Made by a program: the position numbers and the translations under genes. Of a DNA stretch of 8,571 nt, positions 1 to 6,451 are shown piece after piece; within the stretch, counting starts at the first letter, position 1; every line of letters begins with the position of its first letter. Origin of the DNA: JAQGMJ01 sp036271855. GTDB taxonomy: Bacteria; Pseudomonadota; Gammaproteobacteria; Burkholderiales; JAEUOS01. A model generated the notes under the pieces. That model was not told the origin of the DNA and searched no databases. It was given only the letters and a program-made list of their open reading frames with translations. Location of the stretch: positions 1 through 8,571 of the forward strand of contig DATAZV010000430.1 in NCBI GenBank assembly GCA_036271855.1. Direction: 5' to 3'.

Positions 1-638
1 TCGACGTGGAAGCGAGCCTGAAGGAGATCGACTACGCCTTCGGTACGCTCAAGGCCAACGGCGTCGGCCTGCAGACCAACTACGGCGACAAGTGGCCGGG
101 TGATGCGGCCTACAAGCCGATTTTCGAGGAACTGAACCGGCGCAAGGCGGTGGTCTATTTCCACCCGCTGGTGGCGAGCTGCTGTGGGCGCCTGTCGGTC
201 GGCACCTTCCCGGCGGTGATCGAAGTGCCGCACGACACCACCCGTGCGGTGGTGAGCCTGCTTTTGTCGGGCAGCTTCGCGCGCTATCGCGACATCAAGT
301 GGCTGTTTTCGCACGCCGGCGGCACCATCCCGATGCTCGCCGGGCGCATCAACTATTTTCACGGGCAGGCGAAAAATGTCGACCAGTTCGCGCCCGAAGG
401 CGTCGAGGCGGAATTGAAGCGCCTGTATTACGACACCGCCAACGCCACCCACCCGGCACCGATGGCCGCGCTGCTCAAGCTGGTGCCGGAGACCCAGGTG
501 ACCTTCGGCAGCGACTATCCCTATGTGCCGATCGACACCCAGGTGGCGGCGCTGAGCAAGCTCGGCCTGGCCGACTCGACCCTGCGCGCCATCTACAGCG
601 GCAACGCGCGCCGCTTCATTCCGGGCATTCCGGCCTAA
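1..638 (+). CDS. Amidohydrolase family protein (ACMSD-like, amidohydrolase_2), 5'-truncated
   Basis: The frame is open from the left edge (first full codon at 3) to TAA at 636-638, so the start lies outside the window; a GTG at 6 is in frame but is not credible as the start. The visible ~210 residues are the C-terminal part of a TIM-barrel metal-dependent hydrolase of the ACMSD/6-methylsalicylate-decarboxylase type. Counting from the GTG, likely metal or catalytic residues are His53 (YFHP), His103 (FSHAGG) and Asp170 (FGSDYPY), in the family's order; the N-terminal H-x-H strand must lie upstream. Family members usually decarboxylate aromatic or muconate-type acids, or hydrolyse C-N/C-O bonds, in the cytoplasm. 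The exact substrate cannot be read from this fragment. The gene converges on the hydrolase at 721-1686 with an 82-bp gap that holds only GC-rich partial inverted repeats and no T-tract. Ring-hydroxylase and solute-binding genes nearby fit aromatic-acid catabolism, by inference. Confidence 0.88.
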   Translation, partial: DVEASLKEIDYAFGTLKANGVGLQTNYGDKWPGDAAYKPIFEELNRRKAVVYFHPLVASCCGRLSVGTFPAVIEVPHDTTRAVVSLLLSGSFARYRDIKWLFSHAGGTIPMLAGRINYFHGQAKNVDQFAPEGVEAELKRLYYDTANATHPAPMAALLKLVPETQVTFGSDYPYVPIDTQVAALSKLGLADSTLRAIYSGNARRFIPGIPA

Positions 639-720
639 AGCCGGTTCACGGCAAATCGCGGGTTAGTGCGCGGGCGGTGGCGGGACGACAGGGCCACCCC
701 GGGGCCGCCCCGCGTTCGCG

Positions 721-1686
721 CTAGCGCGGCACCGAATAGTTCGCCGGCACGAAGGCATAGCCGCTGCCTTCGCTGCGCAGGTGGCCGATGCCGGGGAAAG
801 CGAGGTGGGCAGCGGCGACCCAGTAACCCTGTTTGGCCGCCTCCGCGTAGGCCTTCTTGCGCTGCACCGCCGCAGCCTTGCTGTCGGTATCGAACTGGAT
901 GGTGACGCCGGGCTCGGCAAACTGCACCGCGGCCACGTGCATCAGGTCGCCCCACAGCACCAGCTTCTGGCCGCCGCTTTCGACCACGTAAGTGGTGTGG
1001 CCGGCGGTGTGACCATAGCTGGCGACCGCCTTGATGCCGGGGACCAGATCGGTGTTGCCGCTGAAGGACTTGAACTTGCCCGATGCGATATACGGGTTGA
1101 GCGAAGCCATCGCGCCCTGGAAAAAGCCCTGCGCCTCTTTCGGCGCCGCCTCCATGTTCTTCTGGCTGAGCCAGAAGTCGGCGTCGCGCTGGTCCGCGCG
1201 CACCACGGCATTGGGAAAGGCCGGCTTGCCGTCCGCCATCAGGCCGCCGACATGGTCCGGGTGCATGTGGGTGATGTAGATCTCATCGACCTGGTCCGGC
1301 GTATAGCCGGCGGCCTTGAGATTGCCCAGCAACTTGCCCACGGTCGGGCCAAACAGGCCGGCGGCGCCGGTGTCGACCAGCACCAGCTTGGAGCCGGTGT
1401 TGACCAGGAAGCCGTTGATCGATGTCTCGACCGGCGCTTTCAGGTAGGCGCGCGTCAGCGCCTTGCCGGTTTTGGCGGCCGGCTGGTTCAGCAGCTTGTC
1501 CATCGGCAAGGCGACAGTGCCGTCGGACAGCGCGGTAATTTCGAACTCGCCCAGCATCATCCGGTAATAGCCGGGGGCCTGGGTCTTGACCTGGGGCGCG
1601 GCCGACCACGCGGCCATGGGCGCGGCCGCACCGGCCAGGCACAGCGCCAGCGCGACGGCGCAGCGCAATTGAAGAGATTTTTTCAT
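721..1686 (-). CDS. Exported MBL-fold hydrolase, methyl parathion hydrolase / dihydrocoumarin hydrolase family
   Basis: 321 residues. Residues 1-29 form a signal peptide (MKK, hydrophobic core, AWSA cleavage region), so the enzyme is probably periplasmic. The mature protein follows methyl parathion hydrolase (MPH) almost without gaps in my from-memory alignment. The binuclear metal site is complete: His140, His142, Asp144 and His145 (THMHPDH), His226 (GHTAGH), Asp247 (WGDLMH) and His294 (AAHLAFP). The MPH aromatic pocket is also kept (Phe112, Trp172, Phe188). At the five positions reported to convert a dihydrocoumarin hydrolase into MPH it has the ancestral state: Leu65, no inserted Ser after Ala185, His250, Ile263 and Phe265. 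I therefore predict an aromatic-lactone/ester hydrolase rather than an efficient organophosphatase. ATG 1686 is preferred over the adjacent GTG at 1689 because AAGGAG lies six bases upstream of the ATG. It is divergent from the binding-protein gene at 1871. Confidence 0.92.
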   Translation of the reverse strand: MKKSLQLRCAVALALCLAGAAAPMAAWSAAPQVKTQAPGYYRMMLGEFEITALSDGTVALPMDKLLNQPAAKTGKALTRAYLKAPVETSINGFLVNTGSKLVLVDTGAAGLFGPTVGKLLGNLKAAGYTPDQVDEIYITHMHPDHVGGLMADGKPAFPNAVVRADQRDADFWLSQKNMEAAPKEAQGFFQGAMASLNPYIASGKFKSFSGNTDLVPGIKAVASYGHTAGHTTYVVESGGQKLVLWGDLMHVAAVQFAEPGVTIQFDTDSKAAAVQRKKAYAEAAKQGYWVAAAHLAFPGIGHLRSEGSGYAFVPANYSVPR

Positions 1687-1692
1687 CACATG

Positions 1693-1698
1693 CTCCTT
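1693..1698 (-). promoter_or_regulatory. Shine-Dalgarno AAGGAG of the MBL-fold hydrolase
   Basis: The minus strand reads AAGGAG, six bases before ATG at 1686 and only three before the adjacent in-frame GTG at 1689. The spacing favours the ATG and so a 321-residue product. Confidence 0.75.
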
Positions 1699-1823
1699 GT
1701 TATTGACTTGCCGGCCGCCGTTGGCGAACCGGGCGCCGATTCTCGCATGGCGCAGGGTTTGATACGTGCCCGGTAATCCGGCGGATTGCAGCCGTACCCC
1801 TGTGTGGCGACGCGCTTTGGGGC

Positions 1824-1829
1824 TATAGT
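1824..1829 (+). promoter_or_regulatory. Possible -10 element for the binding-protein/LVIVD operon
   Basis: TATAGT at 1824-1829 matches the sigma-70 -10 consensus at five of six bases and is the most AT-rich spot in the 184-bp divergent gap (1687-1870). The hexamer 17 bases upstream (TGTGTG, 1801-1806) is a poor -35, so a promoter here would need an activator or other contacts. Transcription would begin near 1836, giving a leader of about 35 bases. I see no equally good promoter for the divergent hydrolase. Confidence 0.3.
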
Positions 1830-1842
1830 GCGTCCCTTTTCA

Positions 1843-1863
1843 GGCGGCAATAGCCGCCGGGAG
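1843..1863 (+). promoter_or_regulatory. 5' leader stem-loop abutting the Shine-Dalgarno of the binding-protein gene
   Basis: GGCGGC (1843-1848) and GCCGCC (1853-1858) form a perfect 6-bp all-GC stem with the loop AATA. The ribosome binding site GGGAG (1859-1863) begins at the next base and is seven bases from ATG 1871. A stable hairpin at that place could affect ribosome access or mRNA stability. No T-tract follows, so it is not an intrinsic terminator. Confidence 0.45.
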
Positions 1864-1870
1864 TTCGAAG

Positions 1871-2836
1871 ATGTTGCAGCGATTGTTTACCGCCATGGCA
1901 CTGGCCGCTCTGGTGCATGTGCCCGCACAGGCGCAGGCCTGGCCGGACAAGCCGATCCACTTTGTCGTCGGCTTCACCGCCGGCGGCCCCAGCGACGTGC
2001 TGGCGCGCGCTCTCGGGCAAAAGATGGCCGAGACCTTGAAGCAGGCGATCGTGGTCGACAACCGCCCGGGTGCAGGCGGCAATACCGCCGCCGAAGTGGT
2101 AGCCAAGAGCGCTGCGGACGGCTACACCTGGCTGCTGGGCAACAACAGCATCCTCGCCACCAACGCCGCGCTGTACTCGCACCTGCCGTTCGACCCGGTG
2201 AAGGACTTCGCCCCGGTCGGCCTGGTGGCCACCCAGCCGAACATCCTGGTGGTCAACAACAATGTGCCGGCGCAATCGGTGAAGGAACTGATCGAGCTGG
2301 CGCGCGCCAAGCCCGGCCAGCTCAACTTCGCCTCCTCCGGCGCCGGTGCGGCGGCGCACCTGTCGGGCCAATTGTTCAAGACCCTGGCGGGAATCGACAT
2401 CGTCCACGTGCCCTACAAGGGCGCGCAGCCCGCGCTCACCGACGTGATTGCCGGCCAGGTGCAGATGATGTTCGCCACCTCCGCCTCGGTGATGCCCTTC
2501 ATCAAGACCAATCGCGTGCGCGCGCTCGCCGTCACCTCGCTCAAGCGCATGGGCGAGCTGCCGGCGGTGCCGACCATGGTCGAAGCCGGCGTGCCCGGCT
2601 TCGAGGCCGTCACCTGGCACGGCATTGTCGTGCCCGCCGGCACGCCGCCGGCGGTGATCGCGCGCATCCACGACGAGTTGCAGCGCGCGCTAAATTCGGC
2701 GGACATCCGCGGCCAGTTCAAGACCCTGGGCGTGGAGCCCGCGCCCGGCACGCCGCAGGCTTTCGCCGACTACATTAAAGTGGAGATTCCGCGCTGGACC
2801 AAGGTGGTGCGCGAGTCCGGCGCACGTATAGACTGA
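1871..2836 (+). CDS. Tripartite tricarboxylate transporter substrate-binding protein (TctC/Bug family)
   Basis: 321 residues, the usual length for the Bug family. An N-terminal signal peptide (about residues 1-23, ending PAQAQA) sends it to the periplasm. The mature start (WPDKPI, then GFTAGGPSD), the VVDNRPGAGGN segment, the HVPYKGAQPAL segment and the GIVVPAGTPP segment are hallmark stretches of this two-lobed Venus-flytrap fold. Such proteins bind carboxylic acids through water-bridged contacts and deliver them to a TctA/TctB membrane pair. No tctA or tctB lies in the window, which is common for these often-orphan binding proteins. TphC, the terephthalate-binding protein of Comamonas, belongs to this family, so an aromatic acid is a reasonable ligand given the Rieske oxygenase nearby, but this is inference. 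The gene has a good GGGAG site and is followed after 45 bp, with no terminator, by the LVIVD gene; the two are probably co-transcribed. Confidence 0.95.
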   Translation: MLQRLFTAMALAALVHVPAQAQAWPDKPIHFVVGFTAGGPSDVLARALGQKMAETLKQAIVVDNRPGAGGNTAAEVVAKSAADGYTWLLGNNSILATNAALYSHLPFDPVKDFAPVGLVATQPNILVVNNNVPAQSVKELIELARAKPGQLNFASSGAGAAAHLSGQLFKTLAGIDIVHVPYKGAQPALTDVIAGQVQMMFATSASVMPFIKTNRVRALAVTSLKRMGELPAVPTMVEAGVPGFEAVTWHGIVVPAGTPPAVIARIHDELQRALNSADIRGQFKTLGVEPAPGTPQAFADYIKVEIPRWTKVVRESGARID

Positions 2837-2881
2837 ATTGCGGACCAGGCACGCGAACGATACAAAAGACAGGAACGCAAG

Positions 2882-4183
2882 ATGGATGACAAACTCTCCC
2901 ATAATTTAAAACGCGTATCAAGAATCGAGCTGCCCGGCGCCGGCCAGGTCAGCGTCGGCGGCGACTATGCCTACGTCGGCCACATTCCCAACAAGGCGCA
3001 GCTCGGCACCTCCATCCTCGATGTGTCGAACCCGCGCGACCCCAAGGTGATCGCACAGATCACCCTGGACGATCCCGAGTCGCACAGCCACAAGGCGCGC
3101 GTGGTCGGCGACCTGCTGTACGTCAACAGCGAACGCAACATGACGCCGATCGGCCGTCGTGCCGACGAGCTGCCGCGCGTCAAGGCCAAGCTCATCGCCG
3201 AACTGGGCCGCGACCCTACCCATGCCGAACTCGCCGCGCGCCTCAATGTGAAAGAGTCCGACATCCCGCTGGTCGAAGCCGCGCAAAAGAAACCGTATCA
3301 AGGCGGCGGCTTCAAGATCTACGACATCAAGGACCGCAAGAACCCCAAGCTCATCACCTACCAGAAGACCGGCGGCATCGGCGTGCACCGCTTCGACGTC
3401 GATGAAAACTACGCCTACATCTCCACCGAGATGGCCGGCTATACCGGCAACATCCTGGTGATCTACGACGTGCGCAACCCCGCCCGCGTGGAAGAAGTGT
3501 CGCGCTGGTGGATGCCCGGCCAGCACACCGCCGCCGGCGAAAAGCCCACCTGGTCCGGCCGCCGCAACCGCCTGCACCACGCGCTGCGCTATGGCGACGA
3601 GTTGTGGGCAGGCCTGTGGCACGGCGGCGTCGGCGTGATCGACGTCAAGGACATCAAGAACCCGAAGACGCTCGGCACCTACAACTACCACCCGCCCTTC
3701 CCCGAGCCCTCGCACACCTTCATGCCGCTTAAGGACAAGATCAATGGCCGGCGCATCGCCGTGGCCATCGACGAGGAAGACCACGCCCATGACGCCGAGG
3801 AAGTGGCGCGCCGCCGTGGCCGCCCGCACGGCTGCCTGTGGGTGTTCGACGTCACCGACCCCGCCGAGATCAAGCCGCTGTCGATCTACGAAGTCAGCGA
3901 AATGGACTCGCCCTGGAGCCGCGCCACGCCCGGGCGCTTCGGCGCCCACCAGTTCCAGGAACAGCGCCACGGCACGCTCGTCTTTTGCACCTGGTTCGCC
4001 GGCGGCCTGCGGGTGGTCGATGTGGCCGACCCGATGGCGCCGCGCGAAGTCGGCTACTTCATCCCCGAGCCCGCCGCCGGCCGCGCCGCGCCGCAGACCA
4101 ACGACGTATTCGTCGACGACCGCCAGCGCATCTACATGGTCGACCGCTACGCCGGCTTCGACATCCTCGAACTGACGGCCTGA
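2882..4183 (+). CDS. LVIVD repeat protein, predicted seven-bladed beta-propeller, function unknown
   Basis: 433 residues with no signal peptide or membrane helix, so probably cytoplasmic. I count seven LVIVD-type units of the form 'hydrophobic-DV-x-(N/D)P': about residues 43-60, 142-160, 191-209, 248-267, 317-338, 374-393, and a short closing unit at 425-431 (GFDILEL). Seven units suggest a closed seven-bladed propeller. Between the first and second units, residues ~100-128 form a predicted helical insert that resembles sigma-70 region 3 (LGRDPTHAELAARLN). The protein is unusually rich in histidine near blade edges (His34, 68, 70, 169, 215, 232, 233, 247, 270, 278, 301, 303, 316, 356, 363), which might bind metal. 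AGGA at 2871-2874 lies seven bases before the ATG. It is second in an operon with the TctC-type gene and ends at a strong terminator. I know of no biochemical function for this family and assign none. Confidence 0.85.
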   Translation: MDDKLSHNLKRVSRIELPGAGQVSVGGDYAYVGHIPNKAQLGTSILDVSNPRDPKVIAQITLDDPESHSHKARVVGDLLYVNSERNMTPIGRRADELPRVKAKLIAELGRDPTHAELAARLNVKESDIPLVEAAQKKPYQGGGFKIYDIKDRKNPKLITYQKTGGIGVHRFDVDENYAYISTEMAGYTGNILVIYDVRNPARVEEVSRWWMPGQHTAAGEKPTWSGRRNRLHHALRYGDELWAGLWHGGVGVIDVKDIKNPKTLGTYNYHPPFPEPSHTFMPLKDKINGRRIAVAIDEEDHAHDAEEVARRRGRPHGCLWVFDVTDPAEIKPLSIYEVSEMDSPWSRATPGRFGAHQFQEQRHGTLVFCTWFAGGLRVVDVADPMAPREVGYFIPEPAAGRAAPQTNDVFVDDRQRIYMVDRYAGFDILELTA

Positions 4184-4192
4184 CATGCGAAG

Positions 4193-4231
4193 CAGGGCCG
4201 GCGGCGTGTGCGCTGCCGGCCCTGATTTTTT
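4193..4231 (+). terminator. Rho-independent terminator after the TctC-LVIVD operon
   Basis: CAGGGCCGGC (4193-4202) pairs perfectly with GCCGGCCCTG (4215-4224). The stem extends inward by a G.U, a G-C and a C-G pair to a six-base loop (GTGTGC, 4206-4211), and one A plus six T residues follow (4226-4231). It starts ten bases after the TGA of the LVIVD gene. On the minus strand the A-run precedes the hairpin and no T-run follows, so it should act on rightward transcription only. Confidence 0.92.
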
Positions 4232-4248
4232 GAAATCGGTTCGCGGAG

Positions 4249-4345
4249 CTAGTTGGCGCGGACTTCGGCCGTCCCGGCCGCCTCGAAATAGGCGGCGAAG
4301 CTGCGCGCAAACGCGGCAGTCCCCGGCGCTGGCCGGGTCAGACAT
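4249..4345 (-). other. Possible remnant of a gene C-terminus downstream of the small secreted-protein gene
   Basis: Read on the minus strand, the stretch between the small gene's stop (4346) and the terminator holds a frame that ends at TAG (4249-4251). Its last ~23 residues look protein-like (TAAFARSFAAYFEAAG, then TAEVRAN). It has no convincing start or ribosome binding site of its own. It could be the decayed tail of a lost gene, a short leaderless ORF, or chance in GC-rich DNA. I do not recognise the family. Confidence 0.15.
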
Positions 4346-4579
4346 TTACTGCACGCCGGCGTCGCTGCTTTCACCCAACTGGCGGATGAAGTCGGTCTGG
4401 GCGGCGTTCTTGGCAACGGCTTGCTTCGTAACGGCTGCCGAGGCAGCCGGTGCCGGGGCTTGCACGCTGGCGCGGGTTTGCCCCGGGAAACTGTCGATCA
4501 CGCCGTCGTCGGTGCCGGCGAAGGCGATGGAGGCGGCGGAGAAAATGGCGGCGGCGGCGATGAATTTGAGTGCGGTCAT
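4346..4579 (-). CDS. Small secreted protein of unknown function (77 aa)
   Basis: The 77-residue product begins with a clear signal peptide (MTALKFIAAAAIFSA, cleavage near AFAG at 20-22). The predicted mature peptide is only ~55 residues: an acidic start (GTDDGVIDSFPG), an Ala/Pro-rich middle and a polar tail (TDFIRQLGES). It has no cysteine and no membrane anchor after the signal. The frame stays open to an earlier ATG at 4639, but ATG 4579 is chosen because AAAGGA sits seven bases upstream of it and the signal peptide starts exactly there. It resembles in general style the many small periplasmic proteins of Burkholderiales, but I cannot match it to a named family. It stands alone between two leftward/rightward transcription units, with the cyclase terminator upstream of it, so it probably has its own promoter in 4593-4712. 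I could not identify one with confidence. Confidence 0.7.
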   Translation of the reverse strand: MTALKFIAAAAIFSAASIAFAGTDDGVIDSFPGQTRASVQAPAPAASAAVTKQAVAKNAAQTDFIRQLGESSDAGVQ

Positions 4580-4586
4580 GATGTTT

Positions 4587-4592
4587 TCCTTT
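4587..4592 (-). promoter_or_regulatory. Shine-Dalgarno AAAGGA of the small secreted protein
   Basis: The minus strand reads AAAGGA seven bases before ATG 4579. It supports this start over the in-frame ATG at 4639, which would put 20 charged residues in front of the signal peptide. Confidence 0.7.
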
Positions 4593-4712
4593 GAGTGAGT
4601 TTGGTTGATTCGGCGCGGCGCTTTTTCCCGGTGGGTCATGTGCGTTGCGTCGATGAATGAACTCTAGACGCCGGTGGCGGCGCCGCATGTGCATTTACGC
4701 ACCGGTTTTCGC

Positions 4713-4735
4713 AAAAAGCCGGAACGGCCCCGGCC
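4713..4735 (-). terminator. Probable intrinsic terminator after the cyclase gene
   Basis: On the minus strand GCCGG (4734-4730) and CCGGC (4722-4718) form a 5-bp GC stem, with one more G.U pair outside, around a 7-base loop; TTTTT (4717-4713) follows directly. It lies about 30 bases after the cyclase TGA (4766-4768). A second GC hairpin (GGGCGC/GCGCCC, 4751-4765) abuts the stop codon but lacks a T-run. The stem is short, so termination may be partial. Confidence 0.5.
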
Positions 4736-4765
4736 AGGCACCGGAGGAGCGGGCGCCGGGCGCCC

Positions 4766-6451
4766 TCAGGCGCTCGCGGGCAGCTCTTCGGGAGAGCCGA
4801 TGGCGTAGATGCGCAACAGGCCGGTGCGCCCGCGGATCTCCATGTCCTGCGCGCTCAGGCCGGCGGTGTCCAGGCCCGCTCCCTGCGCCACCGGTGCGGA
4901 AATCACCAGGCGCACCGCGAAGGTCTTGGTCAGCTCCTGCAGGCGGCTGGCGGTGTTCACCGCATCGCCGACGGCTGTCAGGGTGCGGATGTCGTGATAG
5001 CCGACGGCGCCGACGGCGGCGCGCCCGGCATGAATGCCGATGCCGAAATCGATCGCCTGGCCGAATTCCGCCTGCAGGCGCGCGCCCAGTACCTTGAGGC
5101 GCGCCGCGATGCCGCGCGCGGCCGCCAGCGCCTGCTTGCAGGCACGGGCGTGATCGGTCTCCAGGCCGAATATCGCCATCACGCTGTCGCCGATGAACTG
5201 GTTGGGCGTGCCGCCCGCCTCCAGCACGGCGTCGCCCACCGCCTCGAAATACTGCTCCAGCACGTACACCAGGTCGAACGGCAGGTGCTGTTGCGACAGG
5301 CCGGTCCAGCGCCGCAGGTCGATGAACAGCACCACCAGGTCGCGCTCCGAACCCAGTTGCGCGCCGAACTGCGACCGGCGCCGCGACTCCGGCGCCAGCA
5401 TCGGCAACATCGGGGTGACCCGCAGATTGCCGGTGGGGCGCAACTGGCAGGCCAGGCGCACCCCCGGCGGCGCGCCGATGCGCTGCAGGGTGCGTTGCTC
5501 GATGGCGTTGGGCGGCGGGCAATGGGCCAGGGCGCCGTCCACCCGCACCCGGCAGGTCGAACAACGCGCCCGTCCACCGCACAGCGACAGGTGGGGGATG
5601 CGATTGGCGCGGCTGGCCTCGAGCACCGACCAGCCGCGCGGCACCTGCACTGTCGTGGTCGGGTAGGCAAATTCGATCGAGCGCCCCGCACGGCGCTCGC
5701 TGGCGGCGCGCCAGGCGCGCGCCGCCAGAACGCCGGCAAACAACAGGGCGAAGCTGGCGGTGACGGCGCGCGGCAGCCATTCCAGCATCTGCTTTTGCGC
5801 CGGGGTCAGGATATTGATCTGCGCCATCTGCGCCGCATACCAATGCGGGTCGTCCATGCGCAGGCCGATCTCATGCGCCATGCTGAGAAAGCCGCCCAGC
5901 GCCAGCACCGGCATCACGCAGGCAAAGGCAAAATACAGGTGAAAGCGGCGCCGGTAGGCCGCGCTGCGGCGTAACACCAGGTGAATGCCCAGGCAGCCAT
6001 GGGTCCAGGCGGCGGTGGTGAAGGCTATCGGCCACAAGGCCTGGTCGCGCAACCAGAGCATCCAGGCGATGCGAATATATGGGTCGTCCTGGTGGTATAG
6101 GACATGGGCGATCTGCGTGCTGGTGTAGTGGCCGGCGAGCAGGAAGGGAACCGAAAACCCCAGCACCAGGCGCGCCGCCTCCAGTGCCGGCATGCGCAGG
6201 GTACGGCGCTCGTACAGGGCGACGCAGGCAAGCGTGATATGGGTGATGAAGGCGGCGTACAGCAGGGGGCTGATCAGGGCGCTGCGCCAGAAGCCGACGA
6301 ACCAAAGGCGCGCCGCCTCGGCGCTGGCCAGCGAGGCCAGGCCGAAGGCATGGCTGCCCAGGTGGGTGGCGACATAGGTGAACAGCACCAGGCCCGAGGC
6401 CAGCCTGAGATTGCGCCGGTTCAAGGCGATACGGAATTGCTGCAAGGTCAC
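4766..6451 (-). CDS. CyaC-like redox-sensing class III nucleotide (adenylate) cyclase: 6-TM anchor + [2Fe-2S] + cyclase
   Basis: 561 residues in three parts. Residues ~15-247 hold six predicted membrane helices (about 16-38, 55-79, 92-117, 137-160, 170-192, 226-246) with many intramembrane histidines (His30, 34, 71, 108, 116, 151, 157), like the diheme-b anchors of succinate:quinone oxidoreductases. Residues ~256-350 are a ferredoxin domain with Cys291, Cys297, Cys300 and Cys335. Residues ~366-555 are a class III cyclase: metal-binding Asp378 (FIDLRRWTG) and Asp422 (FIGDSVMAIFG), and the transition-state pair Asn499/Arg503 (GDAVNTASRL). Sinorhizobium meliloti CyaC has this architecture; there diheme-b and an Fe-S cluster couple quinone redox state to cAMP synthesis. 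I infer the same role here. The usual adenine-contacting Lys is Gln418, so substrate preference is less certain. GTG 6451 is the only start giving the complete anchor; an in-frame TAA lies shortly upstream. It is divergent from a Crp-type regulator. Confidence 0.9.
   Translation of the reverse strand: MTLQQFRIALNRRNLRLASGLVLFTYVATHLGSHAFGLASLASAEAARLWFVGFWRSALISPLLYAAFITHITLACVALYERRTLRMPALEAARLVLGFSVPFLLAGHYTSTQIAHVLYHQDDPYIRIAWMLWLRDQALWPIAFTTAAWTHGCLGIHLVLRRSAAYRRRFHLYFAFACVMPVLALGGFLSMAHEIGLRMDDPHWYAAQMAQINILTPAQKQMLEWLPRAVTASFALLFAGVLAARAWRAASERRAGRSIEFAYPTTTVQVPRGWSVLEASRANRIPHLSLCGGRARCSTCRVRVDGALAHCPPPNAIEQRTLQRIGAPPGVRLACQLRPTGNLRVTPMLPMLAPESRRRSQFGAQLGSERDLVVLFIDLRRWTGLSQQHLPFDLVYVLEQYFEAVGDAVLEAGGTPNQFIGDSVMAIFGLETDHARACKQALAAARGIAARLKVLGARLQAEFGQAIDFGIGIHAGRAAVGAVGYHDIRTLTAVGDAVNTASRLQELTKTFAVRLVISAPVAQGAGLDTAGLSAQDMEIRGRTGLLRIYAIGSPEELPASA

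Noticed and set aside
672..710. GC-rich inverted repeat (GGGCGG/CCGCCC) between the convergent genes as a terminator
   Set aside because: The stem is short with a long loop, alternative pairings compete, and there is no T-run on either strand.
1759..1764. TTGATA as a -35 element in the divergent gap
   Set aside because: The hexamer is good, but no acceptable -10 lies 16-18 bp downstream on the plus strand.
781..1776. 331-codon plus-strand frame opposite the MBL-fold hydrolase
   Set aside because: It is antisense to a gene with complete metal-site motifs and a signal peptide, and no family is recognisable.
2918..4345. 475-codon open frame antisense to the LVIVD gene
   Set aside because: It mirrors a well-supported propeller gene, its translation is a low-complexity Val/Gly/Ala/Arg-rich shadow with no recognisable motif, and it runs through the strong terminator. 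High GC makes such antisense frames common.
4580..4639. 20-residue N-terminal extension of the small secreted protein from ATG 4639
   Set aside because: It would place charged residues before the signal peptide, and the good AAAGGA ribosome site serves the inner ATG at 4579.
4695..5843. 382-codon minus-strand frame overlapping the cyclase in another frame
   Set aside because: The Arg/Ala/Gly/Pro-rich translation is typical of a frame-shifted GC-rich gene; the overlapping cyclase frame carries all catalytic residues without interruption.
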